Positions 1 to 5,947 of a DNA stretch of 5,957 nucleotides are shown here, in pieces (the first letter of the stretch is position 1; each line of letters starts with the position of its first letter). Origin of the DNA: Acinetobacter sp. GTDB taxonomy: Bacteria; Pseudomonadota; Gammaproteobacteria; Pseudomonadales; Moraxellaceae. The notes under the pieces were generated by a model. The model was not told the DNA's origin and made no database searches. It saw only the letters and a program-made list of their open reading frames with translations. The translations under genes and the position numbers were made by a program. The stretch lies in contig JASLHF010000201.1 in the NCBI GenBank assembly GCA_030152275.1, positions 1 to 5,957 of the forward strand. The letters are read 5' to 3'.

Positions 1-1
1 T

Positions 2-139
2 TTGAATAAGTATACAGATGCTTATATTTCAGAAATCACTCAGCGGTTGAATCATCGCCCAAGAAAAAGACTCGGATTTAGAAGCCCAAGTCAGGTATTA
101 TGGCAACAACATGGTGTTGCACTTCAAATGCAAATCTAA
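2..139 (+). CDS. IS30-family transposase, C-terminal 45 codons (5' end lies outside the window)
   Basis: The frame is open from the window edge to a TAA at 137-139. It encodes 45 residues including LNHRPRKRLGFRSPSQVL and ending GVALQMQI. The Leu-Asn-His-Arg-Pro-Arg-Lys block is the hallmark C-terminal segment of IS30-type DDE transposases, lying after the catalytic Glu. The enzyme cuts and joins the ends of its own element. The DNA-binding N-terminus and the DDE residues would lie upstream, so activity cannot be judged. The stop codon falls inside the terminal inverted repeat (120-140), as is usual where the transposase runs into the IS end. The element points in the same direction as the GMC dehydrogenase fragment it abuts. 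The family is sure; the exact IS name cannot be given from this piece. Confidence 0.9.
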   Translation: MNKYTDAYISEITQRLNHRPRKRLGFRSPSQVLWQQHGVALQMQI

Positions 140-140
140 G
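120..140 (+). repeat. Right terminal inverted repeat of the IS30-family element
   Basis: The tract from CACTTC (120-125) to AATCTAAG (133-140) overlaps the transposase stop, and the GMC dehydrogenase coding sequence resumes immediately after it. Its reverse complement matches 16 of 21 bases at 4806-4826, the left end of a second IS30-type relic, including CTTAGATT and GAAGTG at the two ends. This independent match supports the boundary at about position 140. The left end of this copy and any target duplication lie outside the window. Confidence 0.7.
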
Positions 141-1377
141 AAAAGCTGAAAACAATGAAAGTTTAGGTGACGAATTTCATGGGCAATCCGGCATTTTACC
201 TGTGAGTGAAAACCGCTTTCGTCACCCGCTGACTTTAGCTTGTATTCGTGCGGGTCAAGAAATGGGCATGAAATATGTTAATGATATTAATGGATGGAAC
301 CAAGATGGGGTTGGTTTTTATCAAACGACGACTAGAAATGGTGAGCGGGCAAGTACTTCGAAAACGTATTTGAAGTCAGTGATGAATCACCCGAATATCA
401 CCGTTGTTACCGAAGCATTGGTTCATCAAGTGGAAATTGAGGCGAATACAGCAACTGGCGTCACTTTTAGCATAAGAGGCGGTGTACCGACTACAGTGAA
501 AGCGCGTAAGGAAGTGGTGGTGAGTGCAGGGGCGATTGGCAGCCCAAAAGTATTAATGCTTTCAGGAATTGGACCTAAGGCACATTTAGAATCTATAGGT
601 ATCAAATGTAAAAAAGATTTACCTGTAGGCGATAATTTTCATGATCATTTGCATATGTCAGTAAATGCAACAGTGACAACCAATAATAGTTTGATTGGTA
701 ATGATAAAGGTTTAAAAGCAATCAAACATGGTCTGCAATGGTATTTCACCCGTTCAGGATTATTAACCAGCAATATTCTTGAAGGGGGTGGCTTTATAGA
801 TACGAGTCATTTTGGTCGCCCAGATGTACAGTTCCACTTCTTACCTGTACTTGATAATTTCGACAATACACCTGGTGAGAAGGCCGCTGCCGAAGAACAT
901 GGTTTAACGATAAAAGTAGGACATATACAGCCGAAAGCAAGAGGCACGATTCGTTTAAAAAGCGCAGATCCTAAAGAGTTCCCAATCGTTGATCCAAATT
1001 TTTTAGGTCATCAAGATGATATAGACGCTAATATCCGTGCTGTACAAGCAGGTCTAAAACTGCTTAAGCAGCCTTCTTTGAAAGCTGTGGTTAAACAGGT
1101 TATAGAACCTGCCAATATTGAACCTGATGATCTAGAAGGTATCAACAAGTGGATGCGTCAAAATATCAAAACGGTTTATCACCCAGTGGGGTCTTGCAAA
1201 ATGGGTAATTCAGCATCCGACTCCGTGACTGATCAAACGCTTAAAGTTCATGGCTTTCAGAACTTAAGAGTGATTGATTGTTCAATTTGTCCTCAAGTCC
1301 CAAGCGGAAATACCAATGCGATAGCAATCATGATCGGTGAGCGTGGTTCCAATTTTATTTTAAATCCCACTGCGTAA
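141..1377 (+). pseudogene. GMC-family FAD-dependent alcohol dehydrogenase, 3' fragment cut by an IS30 element
   Basis: The family comprises choline dehydrogenase/AlkJ-like flavoproteins that oxidise alcohols to aldehydes. About 412 residues of dehydrogenase sequence remain without internal stop or frameshift. Homology starts at KAENNESLGDEFHG, right after the IS end. The second GMC signature, GAIGSPKVLMLSGIG, is encoded at about 529-573. The catalytic His lies in HPVGSCKMG at about 1180-1206, and the active-site Asn motif PSGNTNA at about 1300-1320. About 120-130 N-terminal residues of a normal protein of about 540 are missing, including the GxGxxG FAD-binding loop, so the fragment should not fold as an active flavoenzyme. 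An ATG at 100 gives a longer chimeric frame, but its first 13 codons are IS sequence read out of the transposase frame, so it is not a native start. A decayed aldehyde dehydrogenase follows 85 bp downstream, the normal partner. The substrate cannot be deduced. The 5' half may lie upstream of the IS, beyond the window. Confidence 0.88.
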
Positions 1378-1462
1378 GTGATTGCGAAAACTATATTCAG
1401 TCATGATGTGTATGCTTGCTGAGTGCAAACGATTCGATTGTATTGATAAAAAAGATACCAGA

Positions 1463-1780
1463 ATGAGTAAAGTTCAAATTTTATAAAGTGTTCAGGATTT
1501 TTAGCATGCCAACATAGTCATTTTATTCATGATCGGGGTGTGGAAAATGAGTTCAGCTTTGACTGCAGGAGTGTGTTGAAACCGAGTTGATTTTCCACAT
1601 TATTCTTATTGCGTTTTATTTTGCAAATTGAAGCAGGCTCCGTCTGGGGCAAATATGCATACGTTCCTTGATCCTGCTGTACCATTGGGCAGTGCTAAAG
1701 CCTGAGGGATTGGCGGTGAATTTTCAGATGTCTTTATCGAGGAGTATACAGAGTTAAAATCGGTGATGATTCGCTATTAA
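1463..1780 (+). pseudogene. Aldehyde dehydrogenase relic (NAD-dependent ALDH superfamily), only both ends readable
   Basis: The N-terminal part starts at ATG 1463 (MSKVQIL, stop TAA 1484-1486, SVQDF, stop TAG 1502-1504). After a frame change it continues from 1510 as QHSHFIHDRGVENEFSFD, which resembles the start of phenylacetaldehyde/betaine aldehyde dehydrogenase types (HFI-G-W-V-E...F-D). The C-terminal part begins near 1609 with LQIEAGSVW. It shifts by one base near 1648-1652 to NMHTFLDPAVPLGSAKA, has a TGA at 1703-1705 where the family has Ser of the GGxKxSGxGRE motif, then reads GIGGEFSDVFIEEYTELKSVMIRY to TAA 1778-1780. About 390 residues of a normal protein of about 490, including the catalytic Cys and Glu region, are absent between the halves. 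It lies 85 bp after the GMC dehydrogenase, and a terminator follows, so the pair was probably an alcohol-to-acid oxidation operon. No function is expected now. The C-terminal match is strong and the N-terminal one moderate. Confidence 0.8.
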
Positions 1781-1813
1781 GAACTGATGATTTTGTAAGA
1801 TTAGGGTTCAATG

Positions 1814-1850
1814 AGGCCTGTTATGATGAATGACAGGCCTGGTTGCTTTT
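1814..1850 (+). terminator. Rho-independent terminator after the aldehyde dehydrogenase relic
   Basis: The arm AGGCCTGTT (1814-1822) pairs with GACAGGCCT (1832-1840): eight Watson-Crick pairs plus one T-G wobble around a 9-base loop. The hairpin is followed by GGTTGC and a TTTT run (1847-1850). It lies 34 bp past the aldehyde dehydrogenase stop on the same strand, consistent with the end of the former GMC-ALDH transcript. The hairpin is intact although the gene before it is not. Confidence 0.75.
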
Positions 1851-2047
1851 AATGCATTGGGTTCCAGAGCTTTGTGAATGAATAAAGCCGCGTTCACTTG
1901 ATGCAGTAATTAAATCCATGTTTTCTTTAGACAACGGTGCTGCTGTTCTAAAGCGCGGGCTGTCTGTTTGCAGAGAAGAATTCCATATTTATGTACAGAT
2001 ATTTTCAACATTACATGATGGAAAACGTATTTGGGCTGAAAAGAATT
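1851..2047. other. Unassigned intergenic tract with one short open frame
   Basis: No recognisable gene was found here. One frame on the plus strand is open from 1882 to a TAA at 2058-2060; from ATG 1918 it would give 47 residues (starting MFSLDNGAAVLKRG, ending WAEKNLAQI). No Shine-Dalgarno sequence precedes the ATG, and I do not recognise the protein. Its stop lies inside the left arm of the 23-bp inverted repeat at 2048-2111. That is the arrangement seen where a transposase ends in an IS terminal repeat, so an IS remnant is possible but unproven. Confidence 0.3.
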
Positions 2048-2111
2048 TAGCTCAAATTTAACCTGACAGTCTGAAGAAAATATCGGTAACTGTCAGATTA
2101 GGTTTGAGTTA
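2048..2111. repeat. 23-bp imperfect inverted repeat with an 18-base spacer
   Basis: The left arm 2048-2070 and right arm 2089-2111 match at 19 of 23 positions as inverted repeats; the outer end of each arm carries the TTTGAG/CTCAAA block and the inner end ACTGTCAG/CTGACAGT. All four differences are transitions. In plus-strand RNA three of them become G-U pairs, so 22 of 23 positions could pair. There is no T-run after it, so it is not a standard terminator. It could be two facing IS ends, a folded IS terminus or an RNA hairpin. Confidence 0.7.
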
Positions 2112-2124
2112 GTACAACGTATCA

Positions 2125-2160
2125 ATAAACTAGAATGCCCAATAGTAATATATTGGGCGT
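2125..2160 (-). terminator. Probable terminator of the penicillin acylase gene
   Basis: GCCCAATA (2137-2144) and TATTGGGC (2151-2158) form a perfect 8-bp stem with a 6-base loop, extended by a G-T wobble and an A-T pair (2135-2136 with 2159-2160). It starts 9 bp beyond the acylase stop. On the minus strand the stem is followed by a T-rich but interrupted tract (TTCTAGTTTATT), so the U-tract is weak. Position and stem support termination; efficiency is uncertain. Confidence 0.6.
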
Positions 2161-2168
2161 TGTGTAAA

Positions 2169-4643
2169 TTAATAAGTTAAAGTCACGCTTTGCTGACTGG
2201 ATTGATCAATTTGCTGTTGGCTCACAGCATCGTCCTTACACTTATAGTTTTTAAACAATGCCAATTGATCGGCAAAATGCGGGTCTGTTTTACCATTGCG
2301 ATCTATAAAGCCACTTTGTCCTGGAGCAAGGATAGAGCACATGCTGACTTGATTTGGATTTAATATAACTCTAAATGTTGCACTTCCTGTATTGCCATAA
2401 GTGTTCAATTGTTGTTGATGTGCTTGATCAGCCCATGGAATACCTACAGAGTTTTTGGCAGAAAACCCCATTGTTGCTACCGGTACTTTCCAATTACTTG
2501 GCTCTGTAGAGTTATGCTGCTTGGAAAGTTCAATGAGTGCGTTTTCTAGAGCAGTCAAAACAACATCATCTGCTAACTGTCCTTTTAAGAAATCCACGTT
2601 CTGTGGAACACTGGCTTGTTTACCTTTTAGTGCATTCCAGATTAATTTAGACGCACTTGCTGGTTGTGCACTTCTAGGGTCATCGTTGATAGGATAAAGT
2701 GTATCGGTATAACGTGCGTAAATATTCTCTGGTAAGTTTGGTTTTAACACCAATATAATCATTTGATTGAGCCAGCTACGCATAATTGCAGGTGCTGCAC
2801 CTTGGTAGAATTTATTTTCATCGTCTGGACGAAGTTTTAAATCCCAATTTGACAATAATGGGGCAACTTTTTTCGCTAATGCTGAGGCTTTCGGACTTTG
2901 AGCAGCCTTGATCATGTCATCAATAAAATAGCGAGCATTTAGATCAGACCAGGCACCTATTTGATTGATATCCCAAATGTCTTGTTGGCTTAGCTTAGGT
3001 TTACTTTCTAATGGTTCAATCAGTTCATTGACACGGTCGACATAAGAGAAATTGGAGGAGTCGGAACGTAATTCCGCATAAGCTTTATTGTTCCAGCTGC
3101 TGATATAACCCTTTTCTGGATTGTATTGTTTAGGATTCTTCGAAAAGTCGTGAAAACCTTGCCACTCCATTGAGCCATCACCGATTGCTGGAAATTGGAT
3201 ATGCTGGTTTTCTGAACGAATAGGTAAACGTCCGAGTGCAACAACTCCAATGTTATTTTGGGTATCTGCATAAAACCAAGTGATTGATGCTGCTACACGC
3301 TTGGCCTGGGTTAGGAATTCTTCCCAGTTATTTGCCTTAGCTGCATTGGCCCAGCCTAATAAGGTTTCAATTTCCACACCTTCCCAGCTACGTTTTTGTG
3401 CATAGGCAGTATTATTTTTTTCATCCCATGTACTGACAAAACCTTGTCTGCTTTTATAAATATCTAATACGTGGTTAGCCTGACCTCGTACTTTAATGTT
3501 GACCTGACGATGTTCAAATGGAATGTAAGCGCCTTGATAAAGATATTGCTTTGGATTATTTGGGTTAAGCGTCAGTTGATAGACATCATTGGTGTCTAGT
3601 GAACCTACGGTTGATCCCCAAGCAATTTTACCATTGGTTCCAAACAATATGGCTGGTAAGCCGACAGGAGTGATGCCTGTTAAATCATAACCAGCACCGT
3701 GTAAACCAATAGCATAAGTAATCGCAGGCGTATACCAACCTTGTTGGGGACCATTATAGAGTACTGTTTGACCTTCGACAGTTTTATCTCCTTTAACTAC
3801 CCAAGCATTACTGGCAGTTGGTACCCCATCTACTGTACTTTTACCTAGTGCAATACGCGCTTGGGCCAAGTAGGTTTTGGCCGCTTGATTTGAAATTGGT
3901 AAGACTTTTTTGGGTTTGTATTGCTGACGTGCTGACCACTGAGATTTTAATGTAGGCTGGATAATTGTTGGGGCTGTAGGATCATCTAACCAACGTAATT
4001 GCTGATAAATTTTCTGGCCTGTTTCAGAGCCTTTCTCATTTTGTAGTTGGGTGAGCAAATCTAAGTTTGATACTTCAGAACTGGCTGAAAAAAAGCGGTT
4101 GAGAATCAAGCCTACCCAAACCATGGCAATATCTTCTGGTTGCCAAGTTGAAGGCTTAAAGTCATAGTCATTAAATTCTTTTGGCATAAGTTCTGGATTT
4201 TCCAAAACTTCTTTAATCCGGTTATTAAAACCTGCGGCATAACCCTCAAAAATTGCTTTATCTTCAGGGGAAAGTTGAGCAATTTGCTGTTTGATTTCTT
4301 CAGGATTAAAGCGACTATGGGTTGCAATATCAGATGGCAGATAATCTGGACCGAGAACTTCAGCGACAGTACCAAATCCAGTACGCTTTGACATTTCCAT
4401 TTGAAATAAACGGTCGGTCGCAATAGCATAGCCATAGCCATAAAAAAGACCAAACGTATCTTTAGCATAAATATGTGGTGTTCCAAAGTGATCACGCTTA
4501 ATTGTGACTTGCTTTTGGGTGGAAGGGGGGGCTTGATGTGTTGAAGAGTGACACCCAGCCATAAGTAATAAGCAGCTTAACATGCCGTACTTCAACAGGG
4601 GGCGTATAGGATAAGATAGGTAGCTCTGACTATGAGTATTCAA
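2169..4643 (-). CDS. pac: Penicillin G acylase-type amidase (Ntn hydrolase, peptidase family S45), predicted lipoprotein
   Basis: This 824-residue precursor is close to the usual penicillin G acylase length (about 845). The family hydrolyses amides of phenylacetate-like acids and autocleaves into alpha and beta chains around a removed spacer. A hydrophobic stretch ending LLLMAGC (Cys31) predicts a lipoprotein signal. The alpha chain includes NRF (182-184, with the pocket Arg/Phe) and calcium ligand Glu190. The beta chain should start at Ser278 in VPTASNAWVV (codon 3812-3810), the N-terminal nucleophile, giving 547 residues. Further family residues are Gln300 in NGPQ, the GLHGAGYD block, Phe334, calcium ligands Asp350 and Asp353, oxyanion Asn518 in SSWNNK (exactly beta 241), Arg537 and the C-terminal APGQSGFI. 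Three pocket or nearby positions differ from the E. coli enzyme as I remember it: beta24 is Gln not Phe, alpha142 is Ile not Met, and beta69 is Val not Ala. The start is TTG at 4643, chosen because AAGGA lies 8 bases upstream and the next Met would cut the signal peptide. The gene is monocistronic, with its own terminator. Natural substrate unknown; acyl-homoserine lactone cleavage by relatives makes that an alternative. Confidence 0.92.
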   Translation of the reverse strand: MNTHSQSYLSYPIRPLLKYGMLSCLLLMAGCHSSTHQAPPSTQKQVTIKRDHFGTPHIYAKDTFGLFYGYGYAIATDRLFQMEMSKRTGFGTVAEVLGPDYLPSDIATHSRFNPEEIKQQIAQLSPEDKAIFEGYAAGFNNRIKEVLENPELMPKEFNDYDFKPSTWQPEDIAMVWVGLILNRFFSASSEVSNLDLLTQLQNEKGSETGQKIYQQLRWLDDPTAPTIIQPTLKSQWSARQQYKPKKVLPISNQAAKTYLAQARIALGKSTVDGVPTASNAWVVKGDKTVEGQTVLYNGPQQGWYTPAITYAIGLHGAGYDLTGITPVGLPAILFGTNGKIAWGSTVGSLDTNDVYQLTLNPNNPKQYLYQGAYIPFEHRQVNIKVRGQANHVLDIYKSRQGFVSTWDEKNNTAYAQKRSWEGVEIETLLGWANAAKANNWEEFLTQAKRVAASITWFYADTQNNIGVVALGRLPIRSENQHIQFPAIGDGSMEWQGFHDFSKNPKQYNPEKGYISSWNNKAYAELRSDSSNFSYVDRVNELIEPLESKPKLSQQDIWDINQIGAWSDLNARYFIDDMIKAAQSPKASALAKKVAPLLSNWDLKLRPDDENKFYQGAAPAIMRSWLNQMIILVLKPNLPENIYARYTDTLYPINDDPRSAQPASASKLIWNALKGKQASVPQNVDFLKGQLADDVVLTALENALIELSKQHNSTEPSNWKVPVATMGFSAKNSVGIPWADQAHQQQLNTYGNTGSATFRVILNPNQVSMCSILAPGQSGFIDRNGKTDPHFADQLALFKNYKCKDDAVSQQQIDQSSQQSVTLTY

Positions 4644-4651
4644 TTGAAAGA

Positions 4652-4656
4652 TCCTT
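4652..4656 (-). promoter_or_regulatory. Ribosome binding site that decides the TTG start of the acylase
   Basis: AAGGA on the minus strand lies 8 bases before the TTG codon at 4643. No in-frame ATG exists near it; the first ATG downstream is codon 21 (4583-4581), inside the signal peptide. The spacing makes TTG the best start. Confidence 0.7.
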
Positions 4657-4805
4657 GTTCTTTATTATTGAAAATAAAAGTATTTTTTTGAAAGCATCTA
4701 AGATAAATGCATAATGAATTTTTTGATTCATTGTGTATAATTATTATTATATATCCATGTAATTTTACATTATAAAGAGGGTATATCTTCATACTTTTTA
4801 AGTGA
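4657..4805 (-). promoter_or_regulatory. AT-rich upstream region of the acylase with candidate promoter elements
   Basis: There is no gene in this interval. On the minus strand there are two exact TATAAT hexamers (4774-4769 and 4751-4746), but neither has a convincing TTGACA at 16-18 bases, so the promoter cannot be fixed. A perfect 7-bp palindrome, AATGAAT and ATTCATT with a 6-base centre (4713-4732), lies between these boxes and the start codon, where a regulator could bind. A third weak pair nearer the gene (TTTCAA, then AATAAT after 18 bases) is also possible. No known operator was recognised. Confidence 0.35.
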
Positions 4806-5060
4806 CTTAGATTCTCAAAAGAAGTGTGTGTAGTGGTCAACAAATATTGGACAGAGATCATCCATTATTTTAATCTCCAATGGAGCCCTGAACAGATAGC
4901 CTCTCATGCCGCAGTCAGTCTGTATCCCATTTATCACTTCATATGACAGGATAAAAAACAAAGGCGGTACATTCTTTCACAACCTACGTTTCACAAATCG
5001 AAGAAAGCGGAAATGCGGTTCTCCTGAACCCCGTGGTCAGTTGCATCTTTGCTAGCTAAG
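4806..5060 (+). mobile_element. Decayed, internally deleted IS30-family element (about 255 bp)
   Basis: The left end, 4806-4826, matches the reverse complement of the intact IS30 right end (120-140) at 16 of 21 positions, with both outer blocks CTTAGATT and GAAGTG conserved. The right boundary is weaker: 5040-5060 shares GTTGCA at its start and CTAAG at its end with the intact right end at 116-140, but the middle differs. Between them lies a transposase fragment. Most of a normal IS of about 1.1 kb is gone, including the N-terminal coding part and the segment between the mid-region and the C-terminus. No clear target duplication was found (TGA before, CAG after). The orientation matches the left IS30 copy. 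The left end is fairly sure, the right end tentative. Confidence 0.65.
4830..5055 (+). pseudogene. IS30-family transposase remnant, middle section
   Basis: One frame reads VVVNKYWTEIIHYF, then NLQWSPEQIASHAAVS and IYHFI to a TGA at 4944-4946, then QDKKQ. WSPEQI followed by a TIYxxI-like block is the typical core of IS30 transposases, between the DNA-binding and catalytic parts. Near 4957-4963 the frame shifts by one base and continues GGTFFHNLRFTNRRKRKCG, again matching the family, with a stop at 5053-5055. One in-frame stop, one frameshift and missing catalytic sections mean no active enzyme. It differs from the copy at the left edge, which shows only the C-terminus, so the two cannot be compared directly except at their inverted repeats. 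Confidence 0.82.
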
Positions 5061-5107
5061 CAGGATGCATTGATATATTTTTAGCTATTTTCCTGAACAT
5101 AGACAAT

Positions 5108-5134
5108 AAAAAATGGCCATGTGCTGACCATTTT
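5108..5134 (-). terminator. Rho-independent terminator of the enol-lactonase gene
   Basis: On the minus strand AAAATGGTCA (5134-5125) pairs with TGGCCATTTT (5119-5110) across a 5-base loop: ten pairs with one wobble. The right arm runs into a six-T tract (5113-5108). It begins 33 bp past the enol-lactonase stop. It shows that transcription ends here and that nothing further left belongs to that operon. Confidence 0.8.
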
Positions 5135-5167
5135 AAAGCTACCTATATGAGTCAAAATATTGCAGAT

Positions 5168-5947
5168 TTAGTGATTCAAAAACGTTTTCAGAATGCCATT
5201 AAACGCTTCTGGCTGCTCTATATTTGAAATATGCGAGGCATTAATTTCAAATAATTGACTGTTTGGAATGCGGTCAATCATAAATTGACCATCTGCAACC
5301 GTCGTCACAGGGTCTTGCTGACCAGCGATCACCAAAACAGGGACGGTAATATTTTTTAATTCTTCACGTAAATCTGCTTTAGCCAAAGCTTCACAGCAGC
5401 TTGCATAACCTTCTGCGCTGCCAGCTGCTAAGTCGTTACTTAAAGATTCTACAACTGCTGCTTGGCTTTGGATAAAGCATTCTGTGAACCAGCGTGATGC
5501 AGCCGTTGCTGCAATGGGCTGTAAACCTTGTTCACGTACCAATGCGGCACGCTCATTCCATGCTTGCTCTTGACCGATTTTTGCTGCGGTATTACATACA
5601 ATCACACGGTGAAAGCGTTCAGGATGATGAATCGCCAGCCATTGGCCGGTCAAACCGCCCATGGAAATCCCGCAGAAATTGGCTTTTTCAATATTCAGAT
5701 GATCCAGCAAGCGAATTACATCTGTACCTAATTGTTCAATGGTGTAGGGGCCTTGCGGTGCAGCAGATTCACCGTGACCACGGGTGTCATAGCAAATCAC
5801 ATAAAAGTTTTTTTTAAAAAAGTCTATTTGCGGCTGCCACATTGTGAATTTGGTGCCCAGCGAATTTGAAAAGACAATTGCTGGCTTGTTGGCATCACCA
5901 AATGTTTGGTAGTTAATTTCGGCATCGTTGGATGTAAATGTTGGCAT
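5168..5947 (-). CDS. pcaD: 3-oxoadipate enol-lactonase (beta-ketoadipate pathway)
   Basis: This 259-residue alpha/beta hydrolase is close to the usual length for the family. It hydrolyses 3-oxoadipate enol-lactone to 3-oxoadipate (beta-ketoadipate) in the cytoplasm, the step shared by the catechol and protocatechuate branches. The triad is visible: Ser95 in the nucleophile elbow GISMGG, Asp212 in AGQQDP and His239 in NASHISN. The N-terminal SNSLGT (27-32) and the DTRGHGES block (54-61) are typical of this enzyme. The ATG at 5947 is the only start compatible with full length. Ten bases upstream are visible, with no Shine-Dalgarno, and a TAA at 5956-5954 may be the stop of the preceding gene of an operon. 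The gene is followed by a terminator rather than by pcaK. That suits catD, the last gene of the catBCIJFD operon of Acinetobacter, better than pcaD in the pca cluster; the two copies are nearly identical there, so sequence alone does not settle the name. Function is sure; pcaD is used here as the family name. Confidence 0.92.
   Translation of the reverse strand: MPTFTSNDAEINYQTFGDANKPAIVFSNSLGTKFTMWQPQIDFFKKNFYVICYDTRGHGESAAPQGPYTIEQLGTDVIRLLDHLNIEKANFCGISMGGLTGQWLAIHHPERFHRVIVCNTAAKIGQEQAWNERAALVREQGLQPIAATAASRWFTECFIQSQAAVVESLSNDLAAGSAEGYASCCEALAKADLREELKNITVPVLVIAGQQDPVTTVADGQFMIDRIPNSQLFEINASHISNIEQPEAFNGILKTFLNH

Noticed and set aside
100..139. ATG at 100 as the true start of a 425-residue dehydrogenase
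   Set aside because: These codons are IS30 transposase and terminal-repeat sequence read in another frame. The protein lacks its FAD-binding domain, so this is an accidental fusion.
1540..1598. 9-bp inverted repeat GTGGAAAAT / ATTTTCCAC as a mobile-element end or regulatory hairpin
   Set aside because: The left arm falls in recognisable aldehyde dehydrogenase codons, the 41-base spacer is long and no further symmetry is seen, so chance is likely.
2084..2106. Resemblance of GGTAACTGTCAGA to sequence after a Tn3-type beta-lactamase gene
   Set aside because: Only about a dozen bases agree and nothing around it resembles a beta-lactamase gene or Tn3 end; the inverted repeat explains the tract better.
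2455..2697. 80-codon open frame on the plus strand
   Set aside because: It lies wholly antisense within the acylase coding region and has no recognisable protein or ribosome binding site.
3020..3271. 83-codon open frame on the minus strand
   Set aside because: It is an alternative frame inside the acylase, which is strongly supported by family motifs across this stretch.
4112..4495. 127-codon open frame on the minus strand
   Set aside because: It overlaps the acylase alpha-chain coding region in another frame; its composition is that of a shadow frame.
4640..4861. 73-codon open frame on the minus strand upstream of the acylase
   Set aside because: It starts antisense in the IS30 relic, runs through the AT-rich leader with an Ile run and overlaps the acylase start. 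No homology seen.
5494..5817. Two open frames (107 and 67 codons) on the plus strand
   Set aside because: Both are antisense to the enol-lactonase, whose catalytic motifs establish the real frame.
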